A DNA stretch of 64,000 nucleotides. Source: Chloroflexota bacterium. Lineage in GTDB: Bacteria > Chloroflexota > UBA11872. A model generated the notes under the pieces. The model saw nothing but the letters and a program-made list of their open reading frames with translations. It did not search any database and was not told the origin of the DNA. Both the position numbers and the translations under genes were made by a program. Positions 50,068 to 59,346 of the stretch are shown here, piece after piece. The stretch's first letter is position 1, and every line of letters starts with the position of its first letter. The stretch covers positions 29,137 through 93,136 of the forward strand of contig JAPOWQ010000066.1 of assembly GCA_026707585.1 (NCBI GenBank), read 5' to 3'.

Positions 50068-51832
50068 TCAGGGAGCGGTCGTGGCCGAGCTCATGGTGGG
50101 CATGGTGACGGGGGCGTGGGGGGTGAGGGCGGCGAGGGCGGCGGTGCGGGCCTGGAGGACGGTGGGGACGATCTGGTCGCGGGGGATGGACTGGCGGTCG
50201 GTGCCGGCGCGGGGTTTGAACTCGACGGCGGAGGCGGTCAGGGTGCGGCGGCTGACGGTGCAGCGGAAGGGGAGGCCGATGAGGTCGGCGTCGTTGAACT
50301 TGACGCCGGCGCTGTCGCCGCGGTCGTCCAGCAGGACGGAGAGGCCGGCCTCTTCCAGTTCCCCGGCCAGGCGCTCGGCGTCGGCGGCTACGTCGCCGGT
50401 TCCCAGCTGGACGATGTGGACGTCGTAGGGGGCGACGCTGACGGGCCAGATGATGCCGTCGGCGTCGTGGTAGCGCTCGACCACCGAGGCGGCCAGGCGG
50501 CCGACCCCGATGCCGTAGGAGCCCATGACGAAGGGGTGGCGGCGACCATCGGCGCCCAGGTATTGGGCGTCCAGCTTGTCGCTGTAGAAGGTGCCGAGCT
50601 TGAAGGTGTTGCCGATTTCGATGCCGGTCATCAGCTGCAGCGGTTCGTCATGCTCGATGCTGCGGTCGCCGGATTGGACCTGGGCGATGTCGCCGCGCAG
50701 GTCGGCCTGGAAGTCGCGGGGGAAGTTGACGTTGACCAGGTGGTAGCCGGGCTGGTTGGCGCCGGCGACGAGGTTGGTGGCGGACTCGACGGAGTCGTCG
50801 ACCACGACGGTGACGTTGGAAAGGCCGACCGGTGAGGCGTAGCCGGCGACGAGGCCGGCGGCTTCGAGTTCCTGGTCGGCGGCGAGACGCAGGTCGGGCG
50901 CTTGCAGCAGGCTGCGGAGCTTGGCTTCGTTGACCTGCAGGTCGCCACGGATGGCTACGAAGGCGAGGGCGACACCGGTCCAGTAGAAGACGGCCTTGAG
51001 GGTTTGATGAGTCTCCACGCCCAGGTAGGCGGCGACGGCGTCAATGGTTTCCTGGCCGGGGGTGGCGACCCTTTCGACGGGTTGGGGGTCGCCGTGGTCG
51101 AAGAGGGGCTTCTGGGCCCTGGCGATCTCGATGTTGGCGGCGTAGCGGCCGGAGGGGCTGACGACGAGGGTGTCTTCACCGGCCTCGGTGAGGCAGTGGA
51201 ACTCGTGGGCGCCGGAGCCCTGCATGGCGCCGGCGTCGGACTCGACGATGGCCGGCTCGATGCCGCAGCGGCGGAAGGCGCGCAGGTAGGCCTCCATGAA
51301 GTCCTGGTAGGTGCCCTCCTGGCTTTCCAGGTCGGTGTCGAAGCTGTAGGCGTCTTTCATGGTGAACTCGCGGACGCGCAGGAGGCCGCCGCGGGGGCGC
51401 GGTTCGTCGCGGAACTTGGTTTGGAAGTGGTAGATGCAGACGGGGAGCTGGCGGTAGGAGGAGGCGACCCACTGGCCGAGTTCGGTGGCGACTTCCTCAT
51501 GGGTCATGGCCAGGACCATGTCGCGGCCCCAGCGGTCCTTGAGGCGGGCCATTTCCGATCCAACCGAGTGGAAACGGCCGGTGCGCTCCCAGAGGTCGGA
51601 GGGGTGGACGACGGGCATGAGGAGTTCCTGGCAGCCGATGCGGTCCATCTCCTCGCGCACGATCTGCACCACGCGGCAGTGCACCCGCCAGCCCAGCGGC
51701 AACAGGCTGTAGATGCCGGCGCCCAGCGGCCGGATGTAGCCGGCGCGCAGGAGGAGGCGGTGGGAAACGATCGCCGCCTCGGCGGGATCGTCGCGAAGGG
51801 TGCGGGCGAAGAGGCGCGACATGCGTTGCATG
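50068..51832 (-). CDS. proS: Prolyl-tRNA synthetase
   Basis: About 587 residues from the Met pair at 51832/51823 (MQRMSRLFARTL). It is of the bacterial type: RPLGAGIYSLLPLGWRV, motif 2 TKFRDEPRPRGGLLRVREF, an inserted editing (YbaK-like) domain with ETHQTLKAVFYWTGVALAFV, then motif 3 SYGIGVGRLAASVVE and a C-terminal anticodon-binding domain. It charges tRNA-Pro and edits Ala-tRNA-Pro. The frame extends upstream to 52005, but those codons cross a parS site (reading MFHVKH) and are not coding. Confidence 0.95.
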
Positions 51833-51913
51833 GGGGAAGGGCCGGGAGAAAGGAGTTTGAGCGGCCGCTCAGTGTATCCGCGGCCCACCGCGGGGCTGGG
51901 GTGTCGGCGGCAG

Positions 51914-51929
51914 TGTTTCACGTGAAACA
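51914..51929. promoter_or_regulatory. parS: parS site 3 (perfect)
   Basis: TGTTTCACGTGAAACA, an exact consensus match, lies in the divergent gap between proS and the hypothetical gene at 52026, 28.5 kb from the DnaA boxes. Confidence 0.95.
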
Positions 51930-52025
51930 TTTGGCGGTGGAGGTTGGGGACGGCGCGGCGCGTTCGCCGGGCTGGGCGGTCGCGGCTAGGCTGCGGCAGA
52001 GCCACAAGGGCTGAGCTGGAGTCGC

Positions 52026-52694
52026 ATGGATAACCTGTTCGGAGGCCGACCGGAAGCCGCGCCGCCTAAATTGGGTGCGCTGCGAAGGCCGTTGCCTGAC
52101 GGCCTCGAACTCGACCTGGCGTTTGCCTGGCCGCTGCTGGAGTCATACGCGGGCGGATCGGGAACGACGGTGTCGGACTGCGCCTGGAGCGTGTTCGGGC
52201 ACTACCGGCTGGCGGCGGCGGCGGCGGCGCGGGCGGCCGAGGCCGATCCGGACACGGCGGAGTTTGACCTGCTGGCGGGGGCGGCCCTAAGGCACGTGGC
52301 GGATAGCGTGTGGCAGGCCGGGCGCTGGCTGGCGGAGGCCTTTGACCTGCGACTGTCGCCCAGGGTTCGCCCGGATCCGGGCGGGCGCGAGCTGACGGGA
52401 CGCCTGATGTTCCTGGACCCGGCGCTGGGCTCGGCGGTGCAGGAGCGGCGGATCTGGCTGGGAGACATTGCGGGGATCGGGCGACGGGTGGCGCAGGGGC
52501 CGGTGACGTTTCGGGAGGGCGGTTCGGATCGAGTGCCGGGAGCGATTGGGCGGGCTCCGGTGGCGGAGGCGCTGCGCGGGCACCTGGAGGAGCTGGATGG
52601 GTTTCTGCGGGACGTGGCGGCGGCGATCGAACGCTATTCGGCGGCCGGCGGGCGGCCGCGCGAGGAGCCGGATGAGGCGTGGTTGAACGACTGA
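52026..52694 (+). CDS. Hypothetical protein, largely helical
   Basis: 222 residues from ATG 52026 (GGAG four bases upstream). It is Ala-, Leu- and Arg-rich with long predicted helices (YRLAAAAAARAAEADPDTAE, ALRGHLEELDGFLRDVAAAI) and a central GGRELTGRLMFLDPALG segment. It has no signal peptide, TM segment or motif that I recognise. It is divergent from proS across the parS site. Codon use is normal for the region, so it is probably a real gene of unknown function. Confidence 0.6.
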   Translation: MDNLFGGRPEAAPPKLGALRRPLPDGLELDLAFAWPLLESYAGGSGTTVSDCAWSVFGHYRLAAAAAARAAEADPDTAEFDLLAGAALRHVADSVWQAGRWLAEAFDLRLSPRVRPDPGGRELTGRLMFLDPALGSAVQERRIWLGDIAGIGRRVAQGPVTFREGGSDRVPGAIGRAPVAEALRGHLEELDGFLRDVAAAIERYSAAGGRPREEPDEAWLND

Positions 52695-52799
52695 GGGGGG
52701 TGCTCAGAGCCTCCCGGTGTCACAGCCAGGACTAGCGATCGGTCGTCGGCTAGAGTTCAGCGGGCGGCAGACCGGATCGACGACACGGGAGCGAGTGGA

Positions 52800-52973
52800 A
52801 TGTCGCCAGAACTGATAGGGATTCTGACTGTAGGTGTGGCGCTGGGCGGCATTCTCGGCAGCATGATCATGGCGATCCGGCGCGATGTGATCGGCTTGAT
52901 TGAGCGCCTGGCCCGGATCGACAGTGCAATCGAAGGCGTGCTGAGCAGCCGGAGCGGGCCGCCTTCGGCGTAG
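52800..52973 (+). CDS. Small single-pass membrane protein (57 residues)
   Basis: ATG 52800 with GGGAG eight bases upstream opens a 57-residue frame. It has a TM helix (LIGILTVGVALGGILGSMIM, about residues 5-25), then a basic amphipathic helix with IRRDVIGLIERLARIDSAI and a short polar tail. The pattern (TM then short helix with LA.ID) matches many tiny hypothetical proteins and the other small TM proteins here. A 167-residue frame on the opposite strand looks spurious. Confidence 0.6.
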   Translation: MSPELIGILTVGVALGGILGSMIMAIRRDVIGLIERLARIDSAIEGVLSSRSGPPSA

Positions 52974-53151
52974 CAATAATCGTTGGCCGGTGCTCGCGGT
53001 TTGCCTTCGAGAGCAGGTGACCCCAGATCGAGGTCGCATCGGTTGCCGCACGAGAAACCCGACGATGCCCGCCTCAGTTTCTAGGAAGCTATGTGTCCCC
53101 AGCGCGATGGCGTGGAGCCCGGGGAGTGTTGATTGGAGGCAACGTAGGCCG

Positions 53152-54243
53152 TCAATCCATGGCCATAGCTTGTCGGGCGTTCTTCTGGAACCTGACAGCA
53201 AGGTCATCGAGGTGCTCCTTATGCCTCAGGTAGAACACGTCCTCTGGCGCAGTGTTGGTAAGCCGGCGGGCCAGCTTCCTTGTTTGAGTTTCTAGAGGTC
53301 TGGACACTTGACGTGCAAGGCCTATACCGATTGCAATACCAGCGACGGTCCCGCCCGGACCAACCGAGGAGCCAATCAGTGCACCTAGACTTGCCAATAC
53401 AGCAGACCCGGCAAGCTGGGCAACGAGGGGCGAGTTTTGCACCAGCTGCACTCTGGCACTCTCGGCGAAGTCGAGGCCCTCGAACTCGTTTCTCGTCTTT
53501 TTGGCGGCGAGTGCCAATCGTCCCAGGCTGTAGAGCAAGAATAAAGGAGGTGCGGACTCCCCGACGACGTGAAAAAGCTCAGAATAAGCGGCACTGTCTA
53601 GACTGGAAAGGCTGCCTTGAACTGTTTCGACTAGCTTCTCATCGGACCCTATATCTGTGATCCTGCCAGCAAGTTCAGGCGAGCTGGCGACTACCTTGCT
53701 GTAGAGTTCGGAGCCAACCAAGAAATGCAGGTCAGGTTGACTCTCCAGAGCTTCTACAAGCTCGTGCGAATAACTCTCCGCACCGGTCTTGACTTGGAAT
53801 AAGTGCTGCTCGCCGGCCTGATCGACTGCACTGATGTCCCAAACGGCCTGTGTTGGGTCTGCGGCAAGCTTCACCTCCGTGTACCCGTTCTGCTCCAGAA
53901 GGTCCTGTGCGAGAAGCTCAGCGAGCTTTCCCTTCAGACCAGAAATAAACCCCGTGGCGGACTCACTGCCCGAAGCCAAAACCTCCTGGTAGTGCTCATT
54001 CAGAGAGTGATCGGCAGCCAAACCTGGATACGCCAATTGATATGCTTCCGATAAACGTTCGGGTCCGTCAGCCCCGAGAGTCGCGCTCCACAGGCCGAAG
54101 GATGCAAGCGCCGCCGCTTCAGTCGCTTGGAGAGTCAGATCGCTTTCAACTAGACGTCTAATGGGTTGCCAAGACGACCTATCATGGCGCGAGTCGGCAG
54201 CGGGCAACTCTCGTAACTCCGGCAGATACCTGGTGGAGTGCAT
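53152..54243 (-). CDS. Mrr-like PD-(D/E)XK protein with C-terminal glycine-rich membrane hairpin
   Basis: 363 residues. Residues 103-155 form a nuclease-like core: GLKGKLAELLAQDLLEQNGY (Glu109), AVWDISAVD (Asp136) and HLFQVKTGA (Gln150-Val-Lys152). The E...D...QxK order is that of Mrr-type restriction endonucleases. A later segment at about residues 272-312 (LVAQLAGSAVLASLGALIGS, then GPGGTVAGIAIGIG) is a glycine-zipper-like membrane hairpin, followed by a basic Arg/Lys tail. G+C is visibly lower than in flanking genes. It follows the coiled-coil gene by 21 bases. It could be a membrane-tied nuclease effector; no relative is recognised. Confidence 0.7.
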   Translation of the reverse strand: MHSTRYLPELRELPAADSRHDRSSWQPIRRLVESDLTLQATEAAALASFGLWSATLGADGPERLSEAYQLAYPGLAADHSLNEHYQEVLASGSESATGFISGLKGKLAELLAQDLLEQNGYTEVKLAADPTQAVWDISAVDQAGEQHLFQVKTGAESYSHELVEALESQPDLHFLVGSELYSKVVASSPELAGRITDIGSDEKLVETVQGSLSSLDSAAYSELFHVVGESAPPLFLLYSLGRLALAAKKTRNEFEGLDFAESARVQLVQNSPLVAQLAGSAVLASLGALIGSSVGPGGTVAGIAIGIGLARQVSRPLETQTRKLARRLTNTAPEDVFYLRHKEHLDDLAVRFQKNARQAMAMD

Positions 54244-54264
54244 CCTTCGTCAGTGATTGAACGA

Positions 54265-54786
54265 CTAGAGTATGTCCACGAGGAGGAGCGATAACAAGAC
54301 GATGTAGGTAATGGCGGTCAAGACTGCGACGGCCGTGAGTGTGACGACTGTCCGATTTAGTTTCGCACTTATGAGGTTCGCCACTATATTGAACTCGCGT
54401 CGTAACCCCGACGAGGCCTCCTTAATGGCGGATTCCTGATCTCGACGCAATGCCGATTGAGACTCGGACACGGCGCTTTTTACTTCCTTGAGCAAGTCCT
54501 CCTTAGCGACGGCAAGAGCTTCTTTAACGTGCTCTTCATACTTTCTGGTGGCTTGAGCGAGAGCTCGAATAGATGCCTTATTAATATCGGAGATATCCGG
54601 ATGATGCTCGAGGTGCTGGGTCAGGATCTCATTCTGACGAATGACACGAGGAATGAGGACTTGGTTGATCTTGTCCTGTTCTTCCCAGAACTTAACTTTC
54701 TCTCCTATTGACTTGGTGTCATCGGCGATCTGCTCGCTTTCCTCCTGCTGGGAGAGTCGGTGTTCAGGTGCTGTGTCAGGGCACAT
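54265..54786 (-). CDS. Coiled-coil protein with C-terminal membrane anchor
   Basis: 173 residues. The N-terminal two thirds is strongly charged and helical (SIGEKVKFWEEQDKINQVLI, ALAQATRKYEEHVKEALAVA, SESQSALRRDQESAIKEASS). A C-terminal TM helix follows (TVVTLTAVAVLTAITYIVLL, about 146-170). It lies 21 bases upstream of the Mrr-like gene on the same strand, so the two form a unit. It shares the low-G+C composition (28 of 60 bases in the line from 54481). A sensor or scaffold for the nuclease is an inference only. Confidence 0.65.
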   Translation of the reverse strand: MCPDTAPEHRLSQQEESEQIADDTKSIGEKVKFWEEQDKINQVLIPRVIRQNEILTQHLEHHPDISDINKASIRALAQATRKYEEHVKEALAVAKEDLLKEVKSAVSESQSALRRDQESAIKEASSGLRREFNIVANLISAKLNRTVVTLTAVAVLTAITYIVLLSLLLVDIL

Positions 54787-54877
54787 TATTTTAGTTCTCC
54801 TCTTTATCGGTTGGGCGTGATGCGGTCGAGGCCGATGGAGCTGACAGAAGAATACCGACTGGTCTCCTGCTGCGGCA

Positions 54878-55477
54878 CTAACTGCTCGTGCGGGAGATGG
54901 TGTGGAGCCAGGGGGTTTGGGTGGGGGCGGGCCAGGTGGTTTGGTGGTGGATGGTGAAGTTGGCGGCGTGGAGGGCGGCGGTGAGGGTTTTGGGGGTGAG
55001 GTCGGTGAAGTGGCGGGGGAGGGAGCCTTGCCAGGAGGTGGTGCGGACGCCTGGGCCCTGGCGGATGACGATGTAGAGCCAGCCGTTGGTGAGGACGCGG
55101 TGGAATTCGGTTAGCGCGTGGGGGATGGCAGCGGGCGGCAGGTGGCCGAGGGCGGCGAAGCACCAGAGGGCGTCGAATGAGTTACTGGCGACGGGCAGGC
55201 GGCGCAGGTCGCCCTGGCACAGCTGCGCGGCGTCGTCCAGCTGCCGGGCCTGGTGGAGCATGGCGCGGGCCAAGTCGAGGCCCACGACTTCGGCGCCGGC
55301 GAGGCGGAGGAGGGCGGCGTCGCGGCCGGGGCCGCAGCCGGCGTCGAGAATGCGTGGACCGACGTGAGGCGACGGGGCGGCCAGGCGGGTGAAGCGTTCG
55401 GCTTCGTCCGCGGCGGCGTAGTCGTCGATACGGCGGGTGTAGTCGACGGCCATGCGCTCGTAGGTGGCGCGGTGCAT
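54878..55477 (-). CDS. Class I SAM-dependent methyltransferase
   Basis: 199 residues from MHRATYERMAVDYTRRIDDY. Motif I is RILDAGCGPGRDAALLRLAG, followed by EVVGLDLARAMLHQAR, LCQGDLRRLPVASNSFDALW and LGHLPPAAIPHALTEFHRVL. An open frame continues to a start at 55609, but the added 44 residues look like non-coding sequence. It has a short C-terminus that ends in a Pro-rich stretch. The substrate is unknown. It lies beside the low-G+C unit but has normal composition. Confidence 0.8.
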   Translation of the reverse strand: MHRATYERMAVDYTRRIDDYAAADEAERFTRLAAPSPHVGPRILDAGCGPGRDAALLRLAGAEVVGLDLARAMLHQARQLDDAAQLCQGDLRRLPVASNSFDALWCFAALGHLPPAAIPHALTEFHRVLTNGWLYIVIRQGPGVRTTSWQGSLPRHFTDLTPKTLTAALHAANFTIHHQTTWPAPTQTPWLHTISRTSS

Positions 55478-55924
55478 GCGAACCCAGGCATCCGCGTCGC
55501 GGGGAATCCGCGACCCGTGGTCCGTCCCCGGCGCGTTCGAGCCCAAGCCTTCCGCTCCCGCCCTGTGCCGGCCCGCATGGCTTGCCGCGAGCCGGTGCGC
55601 ACTTGCCACGCGTGCCCAGCTATCGTACTCTATCCGTGTAAACCATGCAACCTGACTCCCGATGCTCCTCGCCCACTGCGCGCTGGCGCTGTGCCCCGCT
55701 CCCGGCGCCGCCGATGGTCGGCCTGCCGGACTACGCGCGGGGACGCAGGTGGCCCGAGTTCGTCACCCCCCGCAGCAATCCGTGGGGGCGGGAGCACCCT
55801 GTAGCCGCCGCCCGGCCTTGAATTGCCGTCCACAACCCCACCGCCGCGGCCCGTCGGCGCGGGCGACGCCGCCAACGCAGGCCGGGTTGGATAGCCTGAA
55901 CTGACCGCCGATCAGGCCAACGCC
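55478..55924. other. Intergenic gap between two divergent genes
   Basis: 447 bases. Short open frames here (for example 55662-55904) lack good starts and look like composition artefacts. No repeat, RNA or clear promoter was recognised. Confidence 0.4.
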
Positions 55925-57772
55925 ATGCGCCGCACCGCCCGTCGTCCCGCCGTCCTGCTCGTGGCCGTTCTTGCCTTGCTGGGCTGCGAGCCGGCGACGG
56001 AGTCCGCGCCAGCGCTTGCGCCCACGGCGCCGGCGGCCACGCCGACGGCCGACGTAGCCCCGGCGCTGACGCCGGCCACCACGCCCGCCGCGACGGCGGC
56101 GGCCAGCCCCACCGCCGCGCCCGCCCTGGCGGCAGACTTTGGGGACGCGCCGGACGGCGCCCCGGCCGGCTACCGGGGCACCCGGGTGGTGGGCCGCTTC
56201 CCCACGCGGCTCCACACGCGCAGCAGCCCCAACCCGGGCGCACACGTGCTGATGCCAGGGTTGGACCGTCTGGGCGAGACCGTGACGTTGGAGGCCGGGG
56301 CGGACGACCGGGCCGACCCGGATGGCCGGCCCAACCTGATCAATGGCGACGCCGGCGATGACGGGGTGCTTGCCCTGACCCTGGCGCTGGACCAGATCCC
56401 GGCGCAAGCGAGGCTGGACGTGATCGTGGCGCTTGGGGCGGTGGCGCCGCCTGGTCCCCGCTACCTCAACGTCCTGATCGACATGAACCTGGATGGCCGC
56501 TGGAGCGTCGGCGAGGACGCAACGCCCGAGTGGGCGGTGCAGAATCTTACGGTGAATGTGGCTCCGGGATCGTCTCGCCGCGTTCGCACGGGCCCGTTCG
56601 ACCTCGGTAGCGCCAGCCGCCTGCCCGATGGCGCCTGGATGCGGGTGGCGCTGACGCGAGAGCGCATCGTCGGCGACGCCTGGGACGGTGGTGGGGGCTG
56701 GCAGGCGGGTGAGATTGAGGATTACCGATTGGCGCTGCCGCGCACGGGGGCCGGCGCCAGCGAAACGGCGGCGCCGCTGGTTGCCACCATCTGCCCCGAG
56801 CGCGTGCACGTGCCGGCCGGAACGCTGATGCTGCGAACGGGCTGCCGGCTGGTGAACCTGGGCGGCGACGGGGCCGCTGAGCTGCGGCTGGTTCGGGCGG
56901 AAGGGGACGCCAGGCTGGTTCCCGACCGGATCGGCCGGCTCGACCTGCGCGCGGGTAGCGAGCAGGAGATTCCGCTGGTGCTGGTGCGAGGGGAGGCGGC
57001 CGGCCACTGGCGCTACCAAACCGGCGAACGGCTGGCGGCCCAGGTGACCGACGGGTCCGTGGTGCTCGGCTCCCAGGCGGCCAGCCGCACGCTGGCCGTC
57101 GTCCCGGCCGACGAGCGGCCGCTCTTCCACATCGACCGGACCGCCGACTACTTCTCGATCCACGACCTTTCGCCGGTCAACGGCTTCGCCTTTGCCGATA
57201 TTCGACGCATCGCGAGCGGAACCACCGACCTGACGGCGGCCGACCTGGACCTGCTGCGAAGCGTCTGGTTTTCCGTGGAGCCGGTGGCGTCCTCCAATCC
57301 CGGGGGGTCCTATGCGGCGTTTCTGGTCGACCTGGCCGACGCCTTGCCGCGGGCCGACGGCAATCTTGGATTCCAGATCGCCTTCGCCCTGCAGGCCACG
57401 GACGCCTCGAGCGACGACTGGAAGCCGCAGGTTGGTGACTTTGACTTGTTTGAGCGCACCGACACCTGGTTCGAGCTGATATACCGACCAGACGCCACGC
57501 CGCGCTGGCGCCTCCAGCGACGCACGGCCATCGACCCCAGCGCAGCCGCTCCCACGGGCGCGGTGGCGTTTGTGGACGGCGGGCGCGTGCTCCTGCTGGT
57601 GCCGGCGCTGGAGCTGCAGCGCGGGCCGGAGAACCTGCGGTTCCGGGTGACGTCGTTCGTGCATGAGCGCGGCGATCCGCTGGGAGCGGATGGCCCCTCG
57701 ATGGCGGACGCGGCGCCCGGACTTGGGCAGCCGCTGGCGGCATTCGGCAGCCTCCCCGTCGCCGTGGGCTGA
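55925..57772 (+). CDS. GEVED-domain secreted lipoprotein
   Basis: 615 residues. A signal peptide with lipobox (VLALLGCEP, Cys around 21) leads to a Pro/Ala/Thr linker. A GEVED-type domain follows at about residues 65-275: AADFGDAPDGAPAGYRGTRV, DDRADPDGRPN, INGDAGDDGV, YLNVLIDMNLDGRWSVGEDA and ending GEIEDYRLALP. A second long beta-rich region of about 330 residues contains DLLRSVWFSVEPVASSNPGG. GEVED domains occur in extracellular surface proteins. It reads toward the beta-lactamase-like gene five bases away, an operon of surface proteins. Confidence 0.8.
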   Translation: MRRTARRPAVLLVAVLALLGCEPATESAPALAPTAPAATPTADVAPALTPATTPAATAAASPTAAPALAADFGDAPDGAPAGYRGTRVVGRFPTRLHTRSSPNPGAHVLMPGLDRLGETVTLEAGADDRADPDGRPNLINGDAGDDGVLALTLALDQIPAQARLDVIVALGAVAPPGPRYLNVLIDMNLDGRWSVGEDATPEWAVQNLTVNVAPGSSRRVRTGPFDLGSASRLPDGAWMRVALTRERIVGDAWDGGGGWQAGEIEDYRLALPRTGAGASETAAPLVATICPERVHVPAGTLMLRTGCRLVNLGGDGAAELRLVRAEGDARLVPDRIGRLDLRAGSEQEIPLVLVRGEAAGHWRYQTGERLAAQVTDGSVVLGSQAASRTLAVVPADERPLFHIDRTADYFSIHDLSPVNGFAFADIRRIASGTTDLTAADLDLLRSVWFSVEPVASSNPGGSYAAFLVDLADALPRADGNLGFQIAFALQATDASSDDWKPQVGDFDLFERTDTWFELIYRPDATPRWRLQRRTAIDPSAAAPTGAVAFVDGGRVLLLVPALELQRGPENLRFRVTSFVHERGDPLGADGPSMADAAPGLGQPLAAFGSLPVAVG

Positions 57773-57777
57773 GGCGC

Positions 57778-59346
57778 GTGTTTTACGGCAGCGCGCCGCG
57801 CCGGACCGGCGATTCGACGCTGCTGGGGCGCCGCGCCTTCGGACGACTGGTGGCCGGAACGCTGGCCACCGCGCCGTTTGTGGGACCCGAACTGACCGCC
57901 GAGGACCTGCCGCCGGACTTCGCTATCGAGAACGGTCACCACTACCGCCAAGGGTCGCCGGAACCAGACGCGGGATTCGCCGTGTTCAACGGACGGCGTC
58001 CCTGGTGGGATGTCTACCGGCGGGCCGGCGGGCCGCAGGTTCTGGGGTATCCGATCAGCCTCCCCTACGCACGCGACGGGCTGGCGGTTCAGGCTTTCAG
58101 CCACGGGGCGATCCAGTCACCGTTCCACGGGGCGAATCTGGCGCCCGCGAACGTGCTCGACCAACTCGACGCGGCCGGCTACACACCCTGGCTGTACGAC
58201 CAGCGCCAGGTGCCGCTGCCGCTGGACGCCGCGGCCGAGGCGGAAGCGCGCCTGGCCTGGATGACCGATGACGCCATACGCGCCGCCTACTTCGGCAACC
58301 CCGCGCCGACCCGCTTCCTGTCCTGGAGCCGTACCCAGACCCTGCAGCGCTTTGGGCTGCCCATGTCGCAGCCGCAGCGGTTCGGCGCGACGATCGTGCA
58401 ACGCTTTCAGCGCGGGGTGCTGGAGCGCAACGTCGACCGCCGGACCGTGCGGGAGCGCCCGGTGGGCCGGCTGCTGGTCGAGCTGGGGCTGGTAACCGAA
58501 GACCGCCGAAGGCCCGTCTCCAGCACGGACGCGTTGCTGGAGGCCGCGGGCCGCACCATTCACGAGCGTCTCACCGCGGCCGTGCGCGCCCGAATCCGGA
58601 GCGAGCCCGGGTCGTGGGCCGTGTGGGCTGCCAACTCCGGCGCAAACCGTCCATTGGTGGCTATTGAGCCTGACCGCACGATGCGCACGCTGAGCGTCTG
58701 GAAAGTCCTGCTGCTGCGAGAGGCCTTTCGCCAGCGCGCGGGCGGACTGCTTACGTTCGGCGAAATGCTGACGATGGACGAGACCGTGGTGGAACGCGCC
58801 GACCCGCCGGTGAGCCTGGAGCCGGGCCAGCAGATTGACGTGGGCACGGCACTCAAGCACGCGCTCAGCGTCAGCGACAACGCGACGGCCATCCTGCTCG
58901 GCGACCGGGTGGGCTACCAGAACATCGATTTCGACCTGCGCCGGGAGGGGCTGAAGGTCACCACCATCAACGTCAACGAGCCGCTCACCACCGCCCGTGA
59001 AATGGCGGACGTGCTGGAACGCATCGTCGGCCTGCGGCCCGGGGTGTGGCAGCCGAGGCTGGCGGAAATCCAGGCGATGCGAGGGCTGCTGCTCAGCGAA
59101 ACCCGCACCGACCGCATCCCCCGCTGGCTGCGGCGCCACCCGGTGGCGCACAAGACCGGTGACTTTCCCGATGCCGCGAACGACGCCGGCGTGGTGTACA
59201 CCGCCATGGGCCCGGTGACCGTGGTGGCGCTGGTGGACCGGACGCCCAACCGCGAGCGAACGGCGGCGGCAATCGCCGACGTAGCGCGCATGATCGTGGA
59301 CGCGGTGGATCCGCCCGTGGTTAAGGGGACGGAGCCCGCTGGCTAG
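57778..59346 (+). CDS. Class A beta-lactamase-fold serine hydrolase with LGFP-like N-terminal modules
   Basis: 522 residues from GTG 57778. After a hydrophobic N-terminus (FGRLVAGTLATAPFVG) come two LGFP-like modules: YRRAGGPQVLGYPISLPYAR and TQTLQRFGLPMSQPQRFGAT. The C-terminal half has the class A motifs: Ser-x-x-Lys in TLSVWKVLLLREA, SDN in LKHALSVSDNATAILLG and KTG in VAHKTGDFPDAANDAGVV. The Glu of the omega loop is not obvious. It may be a penicillin-interacting or wall-acting enzyme rather than a lactamase (inference from the modules). It is read with the GEVED lipoprotein. Confidence 0.8.
   Translation: MFYGSAPRRTGDSTLLGRRAFGRLVAGTLATAPFVGPELTAEDLPPDFAIENGHHYRQGSPEPDAGFAVFNGRRPWWDVYRRAGGPQVLGYPISLPYARDGLAVQAFSHGAIQSPFHGANLAPANVLDQLDAAGYTPWLYDQRQVPLPLDAAAEAEARLAWMTDDAIRAAYFGNPAPTRFLSWSRTQTLQRFGLPMSQPQRFGATIVQRFQRGVLERNVDRRTVRERPVGRLLVELGLVTEDRRRPVSSTDALLEAAGRTIHERLTAAVRARIRSEPGSWAVWAANSGANRPLVAIEPDRTMRTLSVWKVLLLREAFRQRAGGLLTFGEMLTMDETVVERADPPVSLEPGQQIDVGTALKHALSVSDNATAILLGDRVGYQNIDFDLRREGLKVTTINVNEPLTTAREMADVLERIVGLRPGVWQPRLAEIQAMRGLLLSETRTDRIPRWLRRHPVAHKTGDFPDAANDAGVVYTAMGPVTVVALVDRTPNRERTAAAIADVARMIVDAVDPPVVKGTEPAG

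Noticed and set aside
51833..52005. Extension of proS upstream to an earlier start
   Set aside because: The added codons run across the parS palindrome (MFHVKH) and lack similarity to prolyl-tRNA synthetases.
52704..53207. 167-codon minus-strand frame between the small TM gene and the Mrr-like gene
   Set aside because: Its sequence is rich in Arg, His and Cys without a domain; it overlaps a better small TM gene on the other strand and the start of the nuclease gene's tail.
55662..55904. Plus-strand 80-codon frame upstream of the GEVED gene
   Set aside because: It lacks a ribosome site, its composition is like random G+C-rich DNA, and it ends just before the true lipoprotein start.
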